Assembly: GCA_028277885.1 (NCBI GenBank)
Contig: JANQFK010000043.1
Location: 1 to 64,000 of the forward strand
DNA from: Myxococcota bacterium
Lineage (GTDB): Bacteria; Myxococcota_A; UBA9160; UBA6930
Direction of reading: 5' to 3'
DNA length: 64,000 nucleotides
The notes under the pieces were generated by a model. It saw only the letters and a list, made by a program, of their open reading frames with translations. It was not told the origin of the DNA and ran no database searches. Made by a program: the position numbers and the translations under genes. How positions within the stretch are numbered: the stretch's first letter is position 1; every line of letters starts with the position of its first letter. Below are positions 23,767-31,707 of the stretch, one piece after another.

Positions 23767-25878
23767 ATGAGGGGTTGGCCGCAGGCGGGAGTCGCGCTGG
23801 CGCTGGCGTGGGGCTGCCTCCCGGGACTGGCCCCGCCGGCCGCGGCCCAGGACGTGCCCTCGGTGGCGCGACCCCGCTTCGAGTCCGGCGGCCGCGAGGC
23901 GGGCTCCGGGACCGCGTTCTTCCTGGCGGCGCCGGGCAAGCCGGGAGCGGTGGCCGTGGCGGCGGCCCACTCCTTCGACTTCTCCGCCCTGGCACGCGCC
24001 CGCACCCTGGTGTTCCAGCTGCCGCGGAGCCGCCGCCAGGTCGCGACCTCGAGCCGCTTCCACGCCGAGCCCGGGCGGCCCTTCTCCGAGCCCGGGGCCA
24101 GCCTGCGCGACGACTTCGTGGTCTTCGGGCTGGACGCCGCGCCCCGCGGCGTGCGCGTCCTCGAGGCCGACGCCGCGCCGCCGGCCTCCGGGAGCCGGGT
24201 GCGCATCCTCGGCGTCCCGGCCGCCATCGCCCAGGACGAGGACGACATCTACGGCACCGTGGGCGACGTCGGGCGCGACCGCATCGAGGTCGTGCTCGAC
24301 GTCCCCGCCGACCTGCGCGGCTGGGGCGGCGCACCCGTGATGGACTACCGCAGCGGTCGGGTGGTGGGGATCCTCCAGGCCGCCTGGCCCGACGACGGAC
24401 GCATGCGGCTCGGCGTCTCGCCCATCGAGAGCGTCCTCGAGGCGATCGCCCGGCCCCTCGCCCAGGGCCGGGGTGCGCCCTTCGCGCGCTACGGCGACCG
24501 CGGCTCGGCGGCGCCCACCGCCACGGCGGCGACGAGCGGCGCCCCGAGCGCGGCGCGCCCGCCGGCCCGGGCCATCTCCCGCGCGAGCCGGGTGCGGCCC
24601 GAGGGCGAGAGCCTGCTCGGCAAGGCGGGCGCCGTGGGCACCGAGCTGATGGTCGAGGTCGAGCACCCGGCCAACGGCTCGGTCATGGGAGACCCGGCGG
24701 GCGCCTTCGTGGCGGGCCGCGCCGTCGCCCACCTCGGCGACTTCCGCCGCTTCGACGTGATCCTGGTGATCGACACCTCGGGCTCGGCGGCCCAGATGAG
24801 CGGGTCGGACATCAACGCCAACGGCGTGACGGGCCAGGGCGGCTTCCGCGGCATCTTCGGCCAGGCCGACGCCGGCGACTCGATCCTCGCCGCCGAGGTG
24901 GCCGCCGCCCGCCAGCTGCTGCGCGGCCTCGACCCGCGCAGCACCCGCGTCGGCCTGGTGACCTTCGCCGGGGAGCCGCCCCGGGACGGCGGCTTCTTCT
25001 CGCGCGGCCGGCGCTCCGCGGCCATCACCGAGGAGGCGCTCACCACGGACTACGCCCGCATCGAGGACGCCCTCGACCGCGTGCTCCAGCGCGGCGCCGA
25101 GGGCATGACCCACATGGCGGCGGGGGTCGACCAGGCCACCATCGAGCTGCTCGGCCTGCGCGGCTCGGCCTCGGACCCGGACCCGGACAGCGACAAGGTG
25201 GTGCTGTTCCTCACCGACGGGCAGCCCACCCTGCCCTACGACGCCATCTTCGAGGCCGACAACGTGAAGGCGGTGCTGCGTGCCTCGGACCGCGCCGCCC
25301 GGGCCAAGATCCGCATCCACTCCTTCGCCCTGGGGCCCGAGGCCCTGGAGGGCCCGATCGCCACGGTCGAGATGGCCGAGCGCACCGACGGCTACTTCAC
25401 GCCGGTGCGCCATCCCGGCGACATCGTGGACGTGATCGAGAACGTGAGCTTCTCGAACATCGAAAAGCTGGTGGTGCGCAACCTCACCACGGGCAAGGAG
25501 GCCGAGCACCTCGTCACCCACGCCGACGGCCGCTTCGGTGCGCTGGTGGCCCTCGAGGCCGGGCGCAACCAGGTCGAGATCTGGGCCCGCACCGCCGACG
25601 GCTCCGAGGCGCGCACCGAGGTGGTGCTCCAGTACGCACCGGGCGTCGCGGACCCGATGGTGCCGCCGCGCCTGATCGCCGACCGCAACCGGCTGCTCGA
25701 GCAGCGCCTCCTCGACCTGAAGCGCGAGCGCATCGCGGCCGAGCAGGAGGCCGCCGAGCGTACGCGGCGCGAGCTGGTGCTCGAGATCGAGCGCGAGCGC
25801 GACGAGGCGCGCGAGCGCGCCCGGCGCCAGCGCAAGGAGCTCGACCTCGAGGCCGAGAACCCGGACGCGGTGCGCTAG
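23767..25878 (+). CDS. Secreted vWA protein with a degenerate trypsin-like domain
   Basis: This 703-residue protein has a signal peptide (VALALAWGCLPGLAPPAAA). Residues about 30-235 look like a trypsin-fold domain: GSGTAFFLA, VAAAHSFDF (His68), LRDDFVVFGLD (Asp115/116), and RGWGGAPVMDYRSGRVVGIL where the catalytic Ser position (187) is Gly. It should therefore be inactive. A von Willebrand A domain follows (about 330-560) with the metal site DTSGS at 336-340 and VVLFLTDGQPT. A beta domain and a charged coiled coil (LLDLKRERIAAEQEAAERTR) end it. A scaffold or adhesion role is possible. Motility genes are divergent, 264 bp away. I know no named family with this exact order. Confidence 0.75.
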   Translation: MRGWPQAGVALALAWGCLPGLAPPAAAQDVPSVARPRFESGGREAGSGTAFFLAAPGKPGAVAVAAAHSFDFSALARARTLVFQLPRSRRQVATSSRFHAEPGRPFSEPGASLRDDFVVFGLDAAPRGVRVLEADAAPPASGSRVRILGVPAAIAQDEDDIYGTVGDVGRDRIEVVLDVPADLRGWGGAPVMDYRSGRVVGILQAAWPDDGRMRLGVSPIESVLEAIARPLAQGRGAPFARYGDRGSAAPTATAATSGAPSAARPPARAISRASRVRPEGESLLGKAGAVGTELMVEVEHPANGSVMGDPAGAFVAGRAVAHLGDFRRFDVILVIDTSGSAAQMSGSDINANGVTGQGGFRGIFGQADAGDSILAAEVAAARQLLRGLDPRSTRVGLVTFAGEPPRDGGFFSRGRRSAAITEEALTTDYARIEDALDRVLQRGAEGMTHMAAGVDQATIELLGLRGSASDPDPDSDKVVLFLTDGQPTLPYDAIFEADNVKAVLRASDRAARAKIRIHSFALGPEALEGPIATVEMAERTDGYFTPVRHPGDIVDVIENVSFSNIEKLVVRNLTTGKEAEHLVTHADGRFGALVALEAGRNQVEIWARTADGSEARTEVVLQYAPGVADPMVPPRLIADRNRLLEQRLLDLKRERIAAEQEAAERTRRELVLEIERERDEARERARRQRKELDLEAENPDAVR

Positions 25879-25883
25879 GAGCC

Positions 25884-25901
25884 CGACCCCGGGGTGGGTC
25901 G
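25884..25901. terminator. Hairpin between two convergent genes
   Basis: CGACCC and GGGTCG form a 6-bp stem with a 6-base loop in the 29-base gap between the vWA gene and the convergent methyltransferase gene. It could act in both directions. There is no U-tract. Confidence 0.35.
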
Positions 25902-25907
25902 CTGCGG

Positions 25908-27002
25908 CTAGACCCGGACCTCGTAGAACGCGTTCACGGGGTGGGGGAATTCGAGGCGCTCGAAGCGGCCGAAGCCCGCCTCCCGGGCCATCTCCCGCGC
26001 CAGGTCCTCGTGGAAGCCGAGGGTGCCGAGCCCGGCGCCGCCGGGCTCCGAGAGCGCCGAGGACATGCAGGTGAGCACCGAGAAGCCGTACATGAGCGGG
26101 CTCATCGGGTTGCGCTCCACGTTCTCCGCGTAGGTGGGGTGCGCCTTCACGTCGGCGATCAGCCAGACGCCGTCGGGACGGATCGCCTTGCGGATCGCCC
26201 GCATGATGGCCTGGGGGCGCGTCATGTCGTGGAGGCAGTCGAAGGTGAGCACGAGGTCGAAGCGCTCGTCGGCGGGCAGCTCCTCCTCCTCGGCGTGGTG
26301 GAAGTGCAGGTTCCCGAGCCCGGCCTCGGTCTTGTTCCGCTCGGCGCGCTCCAGGGCGTGGACCGAGATGTCGTAGCCGTGGAAGCGGGAGGCCGGGAAC
26401 GCCCGGGCCAGCTCGAGCAGCGCCACGCCCCCGCCGCAGCCCACGTCCGCCACCTCGGCGCCGGCCTCGAGGCGCTCCTTCACGCCGGCCAGCCTCGGGA
26501 TCGCGAAGGGCACCAGCAGGTTGCGGTACCAGGGAGCGAAGCCCCGCTCCTGGCCGCGCGCACCCTCGGGCCCGAAGGCGTCGTAGGAGAGGCCGATGCC
26601 CGTGCGAAACGCCTCGGGGAGCCGCTCGAGCACGGCCATGGTCTGGGGCAGCTGGGAGAACAGGCCGGCGCCGAAGGCGGCGTGGTCCTCGTCGGCCAGG
26701 GTGACGACGGCCTCGGGCGAGAGTCCGAAGCGCTCGTCGGCGTCCCACTCGAGCACGCCGGCGGCGCCCTGCTGGCGCAGCCACTCGCGCAGCCAGCGCT
26801 CGTCGAGGCCGGTGCGCTCGGCCAGCTCCACGCTGGTGGCGGGCCCGTCCTTCCACAGCGCCCGGAACAGGCCCAGGCGGTCGCCGAGGTGGATCATGGC
26901 GGCGGTCACGGCGCCACCCATGGCGCCGAACACGAGCTTGCCGTAGGCCTTGAGCCGCTCGGGGTCGAGGGACCGCTCGGCGGTCGGTTGGTCGGGGCTC
27001 AC
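25908..27002 (-). CDS. SAM-dependent methyltransferase with N-terminal winged helix
   Basis: This 364-residue protein has an N-terminal dimerisation winged-helix (SVELAERTGLDERWLREWLR, about 55-75) and a Rossmann methyltransferase domain with AEVADVGCGGGVALLELARA (motif I, near 188), FHGYDISVHALERAERN and DLVLTFDCLHDMTRP. The layout is like Rv2258c and related small-molecule methyltransferases; the substrate is unknown. The GTG at 27002 is chosen because GGAGGAG lies 6 bases upstream; a longer frame exists but reads through the next gene. It overlaps that gene's stop by 4 bases. Confidence 0.85.
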   Translation of the reverse strand: MSPDQPTAERSLDPERLKAYGKLVFGAMGGAVTAAMIHLGDRLGLFRALWKDGPATSVELAERTGLDERWLREWLRQQGAAGVLEWDADERFGLSPEAVVTLADEDHAAFGAGLFSQLPQTMAVLERLPEAFRTGIGLSYDAFGPEGARGQERGFAPWYRNLLVPFAIPRLAGVKERLEAGAEVADVGCGGGVALLELARAFPASRFHGYDISVHALERAERNKTEAGLGNLHFHHAEEEELPADERFDLVLTFDCLHDMTRPQAIMRAIRKAIRPDGVWLIADVKAHPTYAENVERNPMSPLMYGFSVLTCMSSALSEPGGAGLGTLGFHEDLAREMAREAGFGRFERLEFPHPVNAFYEVRV

Positions 27003-27412
27003 GCGGTTCTCCTCCGGGATGGCGTCGGGGGTCGGCGGCTGCGCCCGTCGGCGAGCAGCCGGGCGGAGCGCGGGTCGCGGGCGTACTCGTAGACCCAGAC
27101 CGCGGCCGGGGCGCCGTCCCTGCACCGCGCCACCGCGCGCACCCGGCGGAACAGGGGCGCGGCGCCGTCGGTGCCCTCGTAGGTGTCGAGCAGCGCCCAG
27201 AAGCCGGGGTCGCGGGGCACACGGGCGATCTCGCCGTGGATCCGCGTCGTGGCCCGGGGGTCGAGCACGGCGCCGGGATAGGGGCCGAGGTCGTAGAGCC
27301 GGCCGGCCAGGCTCGCTTCGCCCTCCCAGTCGAGATCGCGGACGCGCTCGGCCAGGGCGGCCGGGGCATGGCCCCGTCGCAGCGTGCCGTAGGCGAACAG
27401 GCGCTCCTCCAT
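26999..27412 (-). CDS. Gamma-glutamylcyclotransferase-like (AIG2/GGCT) protein
   Basis: This 137-residue protein has the GGCT fold markers: the start LFAYGTLRRGH (YGTL binds substrate), a Gly-rich LYDLGPYPGAVL strand, and the likely catalytic Glu in FWALLDTYEGTDG. Relatives act on gamma-glutamyl amines or glutathione. The C-terminal 15 residues are basic and look like a tail. It is read with the methyltransferase downstream (4-base overlap) and is divergent from the transporter at 27463. Confidence 0.85.
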   Translation of the reverse strand: MEERLFAYGTLRRGHAPAALAERVRDLDWEGEASLAGRLYDLGPYPGAVLDPRATTRIHGEIARVPRDPGFWALLDTYEGTDGAAPLFRRVRAVARCRDGAPAAVWVYEYARDPRSARLLADGRSRRPPTPSRRRTA

Positions 27413-27462
27413 GACCGCCGGTGTAGCGCGCCCGCGCGCCCGGCGCCCTAGACTCCGGCCCG

Positions 27463-28266
27463 GTGAGCGACGGCCTTCCCTACGACTACGTGGACTCGAG
27501 GCTCCACGAGCGGCGCGAGCGCGTGTTCCTCGTGCTGGCGGGCCTGTTCCTGGGCTCCATGACCATGCTGAACATCCTGGGCGTGTCGCGCTTCCTCGAC
27601 ATGTCCTTCGAGGTGTTCGGCATGCGCATCCCCTTCGCCCTCGCGGTGGGGGTGCTGCCCTACCCCGTCACGTTCCTGTGCACGGACTTCATCAGCGAGC
27701 TCTACGGACGCCGCCGCGCCAGCCACGTGGTGTGGGTGGGGCTCGGCCTGAACCTCTGGGTGATGGCGTTCCTGTGGCTCGGCGGCGTGCTGCCGCCGGC
27801 TGCGGAGCTGGGCGCCGACGGCCTGCCGGACCCGAGCGCCCACGACTACGCCTTCTTCCGGATCCGCCAGCTCACCATGGGAGCCGTGGTCGCGTCGATG
27901 CTGGCCTACCTGTTCGCCCAGCTCTGCGACGTCTACCTGTTCCACTTCTGGAAGTCCCTCACCCGGGGCCGTCACCTCTGGCTGCGCAACAACGGGTCCA
28001 CCCTGGTGAGCCAGTTCGTGGACTCCTTCGCGGTCATCACCATCACCCACTTCTGGGCCGGGGGCCTGCCCGTCGACGACGCGGCGGCCCTCTGGCCCCA
28101 GCTCTGGGTCTTCATCCTGTCGGGCTACGTGTTCAAGGCCGTGGTGGCGCTGATCGACACCGTGCCCTTCTACGTGGGGGTGGGGCTGCTCTCGCGCTAC
28201 CTGCGGATCGATCCGTTCCAGGAGCACGACGCCGACGTCGAGGAGGTGCTGGGGACGCCTTCCTGA
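27463..28266 (+). CDS. Queuosine precursor transporter (YhhQ/VUT family)
   Basis: This 267-residue protein has six or seven membrane helices and family motifs VLPYPVTFLCTDFISELYGR (near 65-85) and, late, SQFVDSFAVITITHFW. YhhQ homologues import 7-cyano-7-deazaguanine or 7-aminomethyl-deazaguanine for tRNA queuosine. The annotation rests on family similarity; no queuosine gene is nearby. The GTG at 27463 starts 50 bp from the divergent GGCT gene. The stop is 3 bases from that of the next convergent gene. Confidence 0.85.
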   Translation: MSDGLPYDYVDSRLHERRERVFLVLAGLFLGSMTMLNILGVSRFLDMSFEVFGMRIPFALAVGVLPYPVTFLCTDFISELYGRRRASHVVWVGLGLNLWVMAFLWLGGVLPPAAELGADGLPDPSAHDYAFFRIRQLTMGAVVASMLAYLFAQLCDVYLFHFWKSLTRGRHLWLRNNGSTLVSQFVDSFAVITITHFWAGGLPVDDAAALWPQLWVFILSGYVFKAVVALIDTVPFYVGVGLLSRYLRIDPFQEHDADVEEVLGTPS

Positions 28267-28269
28267 GGC

Positions 28270-28968
28270 TCAGCGCCCGCGGGAGGCGAGGATCCGCTCG
28301 GCGGTGAACTCCTCGTCCTCGCTGAACACCTTGAGCGGCATCCACTCCGGCACCTCGGACATGCGCGGCATGCCCGTCGTCATGGCGCCGGTGGGGTCGA
28401 TCACCCAGGGATCGCTCCGGTCCTCGAACCACAGGGTCACCATGTGGTGCTGGCCGTCGGAGCGTCGGTAGACGATGGCGCGGAAGATCTCGTCGTCGCC
28501 GAAGCCGATGTCGCGCAGGAAGTGGTAGACCAGCAGCTCGAGGCCGTCGCAGTCGTCGCCGTTGCGGTCCAGGGTCTCCTCGAGGGTGGCCCAGTGGTCG
28601 ATGGCGCCGTCGGGCAGGTAGTGGCCCTTGGCCTGGGCCTGGATCCAGGCCGCCGTGTCCCGGGCCAGCTCGCGCTTCCGCTCGCTGCGCCACTCGAAGT
28701 ACTTCTGGCGCAGGTCCGGGATCGCCGGGGGCTCCGCGGCGACGCCGCCCGGCCCCGAGACCGACGCCGGGGCGCGGAGCTGCTCGGTGTCGGGCTGGGC
28801 CCGCTCCCGGGACTGCCAGCCGGCGATCTTCGGGCTCCAGGGGTCCGTGGGGGCGGGCTCGACGAAGTAGTCGAAGGAGTCGGGGCTCTGGAAGGGCAGC
28901 GTCACGCAGCCGAGCCCGAGCAGGGCGGCGAGCAGCGCGATGGCAGGCGATCGGAGGGGAGCACGCAC
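28270..28968 (-). CDS. Lipoprotein with transglutaminase-like cysteine peptidase fold
   Basis: The signal peptide ends in the lipobox LGLGC (Cys21). A papain/transglutaminase-like core follows, with NGDDCDGLELLVYHFL (Cys140), GQHHMVTLWFED (His174/175) and WVIDPTGAMT (Asp191), in the Cys-His-Asp order of the family. It may therefore be a membrane-anchored peptidase or amidase; the substrate is unknown. 232 residues. The GTG start has no good Shine-Dalgarno, and a 7-bp hairpin lies 6 bases upstream. Confidence 0.7.
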   Translation of the reverse strand: MRAPLRSPAIALLAALLGLGCVTLPFQSPDSFDYFVEPAPTDPWSPKIAGWQSRERAQPDTEQLRAPASVSGPGGVAAEPPAIPDLRQKYFEWRSERKRELARDTAAWIQAQAKGHYLPDGAIDHWATLEETLDRNGDDCDGLELLVYHFLRDIGFGDDEIFRAIVYRRSDGQHHMVTLWFEDRSDPWVIDPTGAMTTGMPRMSEVPEWMPLKVFSEDEEFTAERILASRGR

Positions 28969-28973
28969 GACTG

Positions 28974-28993
28974 GGGGTGAATCGACTCACCCC
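28974..28993 (-). promoter_or_regulatory. Perfect hairpin just upstream of the lipoprotein start
   Basis: GGGGTGA, six bases, TCACCCC form a 7-bp stem ending 6 bases before the GTG start. In the mRNA the GGGGTGA arm is the only Shine-Dalgarno-like run nearby, so the fold could hide it. An operator palindrome is the alternative. A second small inverted repeat (GGGTTTAGCCC) lies about 10 bases further upstream. Confidence 0.4.
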
Positions 28994-29116
28994 GGGCGTG
29001 GGTTTAGCCCAACATACCGGATTCGAACGAGTTTTTTGGTCGGAGGCCCGCTTCGCCCGCAGGCACGACGAGTCGCGGGCCCAGCTGCCGGCGCGCGGGG
29101 AGGCAGGGCCGCGGCA

Positions 29117-29134
29117 GCCGGCCGGAGGGCCGGC
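29117..29134 (-). terminator. GC hairpin behind the miniprotein gene
   Basis: GCCGGCC, four bases, GGCCGGC: a 7-bp stem 10 bases past the stop of the 51-residue protein. No U-tract follows, so this is only terminator-like. Confidence 0.35.
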
Positions 29135-29143
29135 GGCAGTGGC

Positions 29144-29299
29144 TCAGGCCGGCACCGAGGGGAACCAGCGGACCAGTGCGAAGAGCAGCACGATGAAGCC
29201 CACGATGGCCGGGATGCCCCCGAGGATGTAGAGCACCGCGACGGCGTCGGCGCCGCCCTCGGACTCCTGGTTCTCGCTGCCGTCGGTCGGATCGCTCAC
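29144..29299 (-). CDS. 51-residue single-TM miniprotein, unknown
   Basis: The frame encodes an acidic N-terminal part (DPTDGSENQESEGGADAV), one membrane helix (VLYILGGIPAIVGFIVLLFA) and a short tail LVRWFPSVPA. The GTG start at 29299 has AGGAGG five bases upstream. It stands alone, followed by a GC hairpin. Function unknown. The clean helix, good ribosome site and G+C-rich third positions make it likely real. Confidence 0.6.
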   Translation of the reverse strand: MSDPTDGSENQESEGGADAVAVLYILGGIPAIVGFIVLLFALVRWFPSVPA

Positions 29300-29440
29300 G
29301 GGGCCCTCCTGGAAGGTCCGCCAAGCTAGCCATTCGTCGCCGTAGCGTCGAACCCCCGGGATGCGCCCGGGAGCTCCGGGCGCGGCCGCGGCTGGCCGTG
29401 GGCGGGGGCCGCCGCGATACTGCGCCGCGGGGGGTTCCGC

Positions 29441-30631
29441 GTGACGCTGCGCCGCAAGCTCGCGGTGATCGCGGGTGTGTACGTCATCGAGGGCTTTCCC
29501 TTCGGCGTCTTCCGCGACGTCTGGCCCGCCTTCTTCCGCACCCACGGCGTGTCCCTCACCGCCATCGGGGTCCTGAGCGGGCTCCACCTGGCCTGGTCCG
29601 CCAAGGTGCTCTGGTCGCCGCTCCTCGACCGCTTCGGCGATCACCGGCACTGGATCGCGGGCGCCCTGGCGGTGATGACCGCGATGCTGCTGGCGCTCGG
29701 GGGCCGGGACGCGCAGAGCGTGGGCGTCGTGCTCAGCGCGATCCTGATCGCCTACTGCGTCGCGTCCGCCACCCAGGACGTCGCCATCGACGCCTACACG
29801 ATCGGGATCATCGACCGCGGCGAGGAGGGCCACGCCAACGCGGTGCGCATCACCGCCTACCGGGTGGGCCTGCTGCTCTCGGGCGGCGGCATCCTGCTGC
29901 TCGCCGAGCCCTTCGGCTGGAGCACCGCCTGGGCGGCCGCCGCCGGGCTCTCGGCGCTGTTCGCCGTCGGCGTGCTGCGGGCCCCGCCGGTCCGCATCCC
30001 CCGGGAGGCCCGGCGGCACCCCTTCGCCGCGCTCGGGCGCTGGCTGCGACGCAGCGGCGCGCTGCCCGTGTTCGGCTTCATCCTGCTCTACCGCGTCGGC
30101 GACATCGCCCTCGGCCCCATGCTGAAGCCGTTCTGGGTGGACCGGGGGCGCAGCCTCGCCGAGATCGCCTGGGTCTCCAACGTGGTGGGCGCCGGGGCCA
30201 CCTGCCTGGGCGCGATCGTGGGCGGCGCCATCGTGGCGCGCTGGGGGATCGGCCGCGCGCTGTGGGTGGTGGGCGTGCTCGCCCTGGCCTCGAACCTCGC
30301 CTACGCGGCGGCCGCCGGGTTCCCGGAGAGCGGCCGGGCCGGCATCTACGCCGCCTCGGTGGTCGAGTCGCTGTGCGCGGGGCTCGCCGCCTCGGGCTTC
30401 CTCGCCTTCCTGATGCGGATCTGCGAGAAGGAGCACGCCGCGGTGCAGTACGCCTCGCTGACCGCGGTCTACGCGCTGCCGGGCACCTTCGCGGGCGCGC
30501 TGTCGGGGCGCGCGGTCGAGCTGATCGGCTACGCGCCCTACTTCGCGCTCACCGCGGCCATCGCCCTGCCCGCCTTCGCGCTGCTGCCCGCGGCGCAGCG
30601 CTGGATCGGGCCGGAGCCCGGCCGGTCCTAG
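29441..30631 (+). CDS. MFS transporter, AmpG/PAT-like
   Basis: This 396-residue protein has about 12 membrane helices. The start resembles the AmpG/acetyl-CoA transporter branch of the major facilitator superfamily: VYVIEGFPFGVFRDVWPAFF then THGVSLTAIGVLSGLHLAW and LWSPLLDRFGDHRHWI, and CVASATQDVAIDAYTIGII in helix 4 (compare ATQDIAxDAY in AmpG). Muropeptide import is thus possible but not proved. The GTG at 29441 is adopted because the helix 1 motif starts 10 residues on. The stop overlaps a convergent gene by 4 bases. Confidence 0.8.
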   Translation: MTLRRKLAVIAGVYVIEGFPFGVFRDVWPAFFRTHGVSLTAIGVLSGLHLAWSAKVLWSPLLDRFGDHRHWIAGALAVMTAMLLALGGRDAQSVGVVLSAILIAYCVASATQDVAIDAYTIGIIDRGEEGHANAVRITAYRVGLLLSGGGILLLAEPFGWSTAWAAAAGLSALFAVGVLRAPPVRIPREARRHPFAALGRWLRRSGALPVFGFILLYRVGDIALGPMLKPFWVDRGRSLAEIAWVSNVVGAGATCLGAIVGGAIVARWGIGRALWVVGVLALASNLAYAAAAGFPESGRAGIYAASVVESLCAGLAASGFLAFLMRICEKEHAAVQYASLTAVYALPGTFAGALSGRAVELIGYAPYFALTAAIALPAFALLPAAQRWIGPEPGRS

Positions 30632-31626
30632 CCCAGCGCCTCCCCGTCGCCCCCGCCGCCCGACGGATCGAACCGGTACCCCACGCCCCACACCGTCCGG
30701 ATCCAGCGCGGCTCGTTCGGGCTCGCCTCGAGCTTCGCCCGCAGCCGGTCGATGTGGCTGTTCACGGTGTGCTCGTAGCCCCGGTGGGAGGTGCCCCAGA
30801 CCCGGTCGAGGAGCGTCGCCCGGGTGAAGACGTGGCTGGGGTGCCGCGCGAAGGGCACCGCGAGCTCGTCGAAGACCCGCTCGATCCGGCCGAGGTCGCG
30901 GCTGTCGCCCGGTGAGCGCAGCGCCCGCTCGAGGGGGTCGGGGATCACCTGCTCGAGGTGCTCGAGCTGCTCGCTCGGGCGTCCCAGCCGGGCGAGGGTC
31001 GCCTCGTGCCGCTGCTCGTAGCGACGCCGGGTCTCGTCGCGCAGCGCGCGCTCGCCGGTCTGGCGGATCCCCAGGGAGAGGGCCCAGGTGGCGAGCATGG
31101 GGAACATGATGCCGAGCCGGACCGCCGGATCGCTCGAGGAGAGGTCGGCGGCGAGCCCGGTGACGTCGAGCCACCCGCTCGCCGCGATCGCGTAGGTGAA
31201 GCAGGCCAGGAGCAGCGCGATCCCGCCCGCGCGGGGGCCGTAGAAGATCGTCGCCGCCAGGATCGGGGCCACGTAGCCCGCCGCCAGGGGCGACCCCAGC
31301 ATCCCTCCCAGGTAGAGGAGGACCGTGACGAAGAACACGTCGAGGGCGAGCTGGATCGGGAGCTCCGAGGAGCACCGGCGCAGCCTGAGCACGAGCAGCG
31401 CCTCGTTGGCGAGCACGTAGAGGACCCCGACCCCGAGCATCGCGAGCCCGGTGCGCGGCTCGCCCAGGATCGCCGCCACGGTCACGGCCTGGGCCGAGGC
31501 GAGGCCGCTGGCGACGCAGCGCGCGCGAGCCATCCAGCGCCGCGTCCTCGGCGCGAAGGGCAGCTCGTCCCGAGCCCGCCGGGAGCGGGCAGAGGCGCCG
31601 GGCGGCAGCGTGGCGGTGCGCTGCAT
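30628..31626 (-). CDS. Membrane-bound winged-helix regulator (sensor domain fused to OmpR-type DNA-binding domain)
   Basis: The 332-residue protein has five or six membrane helices at about 45-185 (for example LALDVFFVTVLLYLGGMLGS), resembling PilS-type kinase sensor domains. A charged linker (ETRRRYEQRHEATLARLGRP) follows, then an OmpR/PhoB winged helix (about 250-320): FARHPSHVFTRATLLDRVWG, TVNSHIDRLRAKLE and WIRTVWGVGYRF. There is no kinase and no receiver domain. ToxR and CadC also couple a membrane segment to this DNA-binding fold, but in the opposite order. It may be a one-component regulator, or the product of a fusion that deleted a kinase and receiver. Confidence 0.75.
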   Translation of the reverse strand: MQRTATLPPGASARSRRARDELPFAPRTRRWMARARCVASGLASAQAVTVAAILGEPRTGLAMLGVGVLYVLANEALLVLRLRRCSSELPIQLALDVFFVTVLLYLGGMLGSPLAAGYVAPILAATIFYGPRAGGIALLLACFTYAIAASGWLDVTGLAADLSSSDPAVRLGIMFPMLATWALSLGIRQTGERALRDETRRRYEQRHEATLARLGRPSEQLEHLEQVIPDPLERALRSPGDSRDLGRIERVFDELAVPFARHPSHVFTRATLLDRVWGTSHRGYEHTVNSHIDRLRAKLEASPNEPRWIRTVWGVGYRFDPSGGGGDGEALG

Positions 31627-31707
31627 GGCGGTTCGTCCAGCCCGGACGAGTGGCCAGTCTGCGGAGCGGGGCGAGGAGCGCCTCCGTGGGGGGCGGACCG
31701 CGGGCGC

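Noticed and set aside
27448..28227. A His-rich minus-strand frame opposite the queuosine transporter gene
   Set aside because: It is the antisense of a clear membrane-protein gene and resembles no family.
29005..29040. GGATTCGAAC near 29020, like the complement of a tRNA T-arm
   Set aside because: No acceptor, D or anticodon stem can be found at the right distances.
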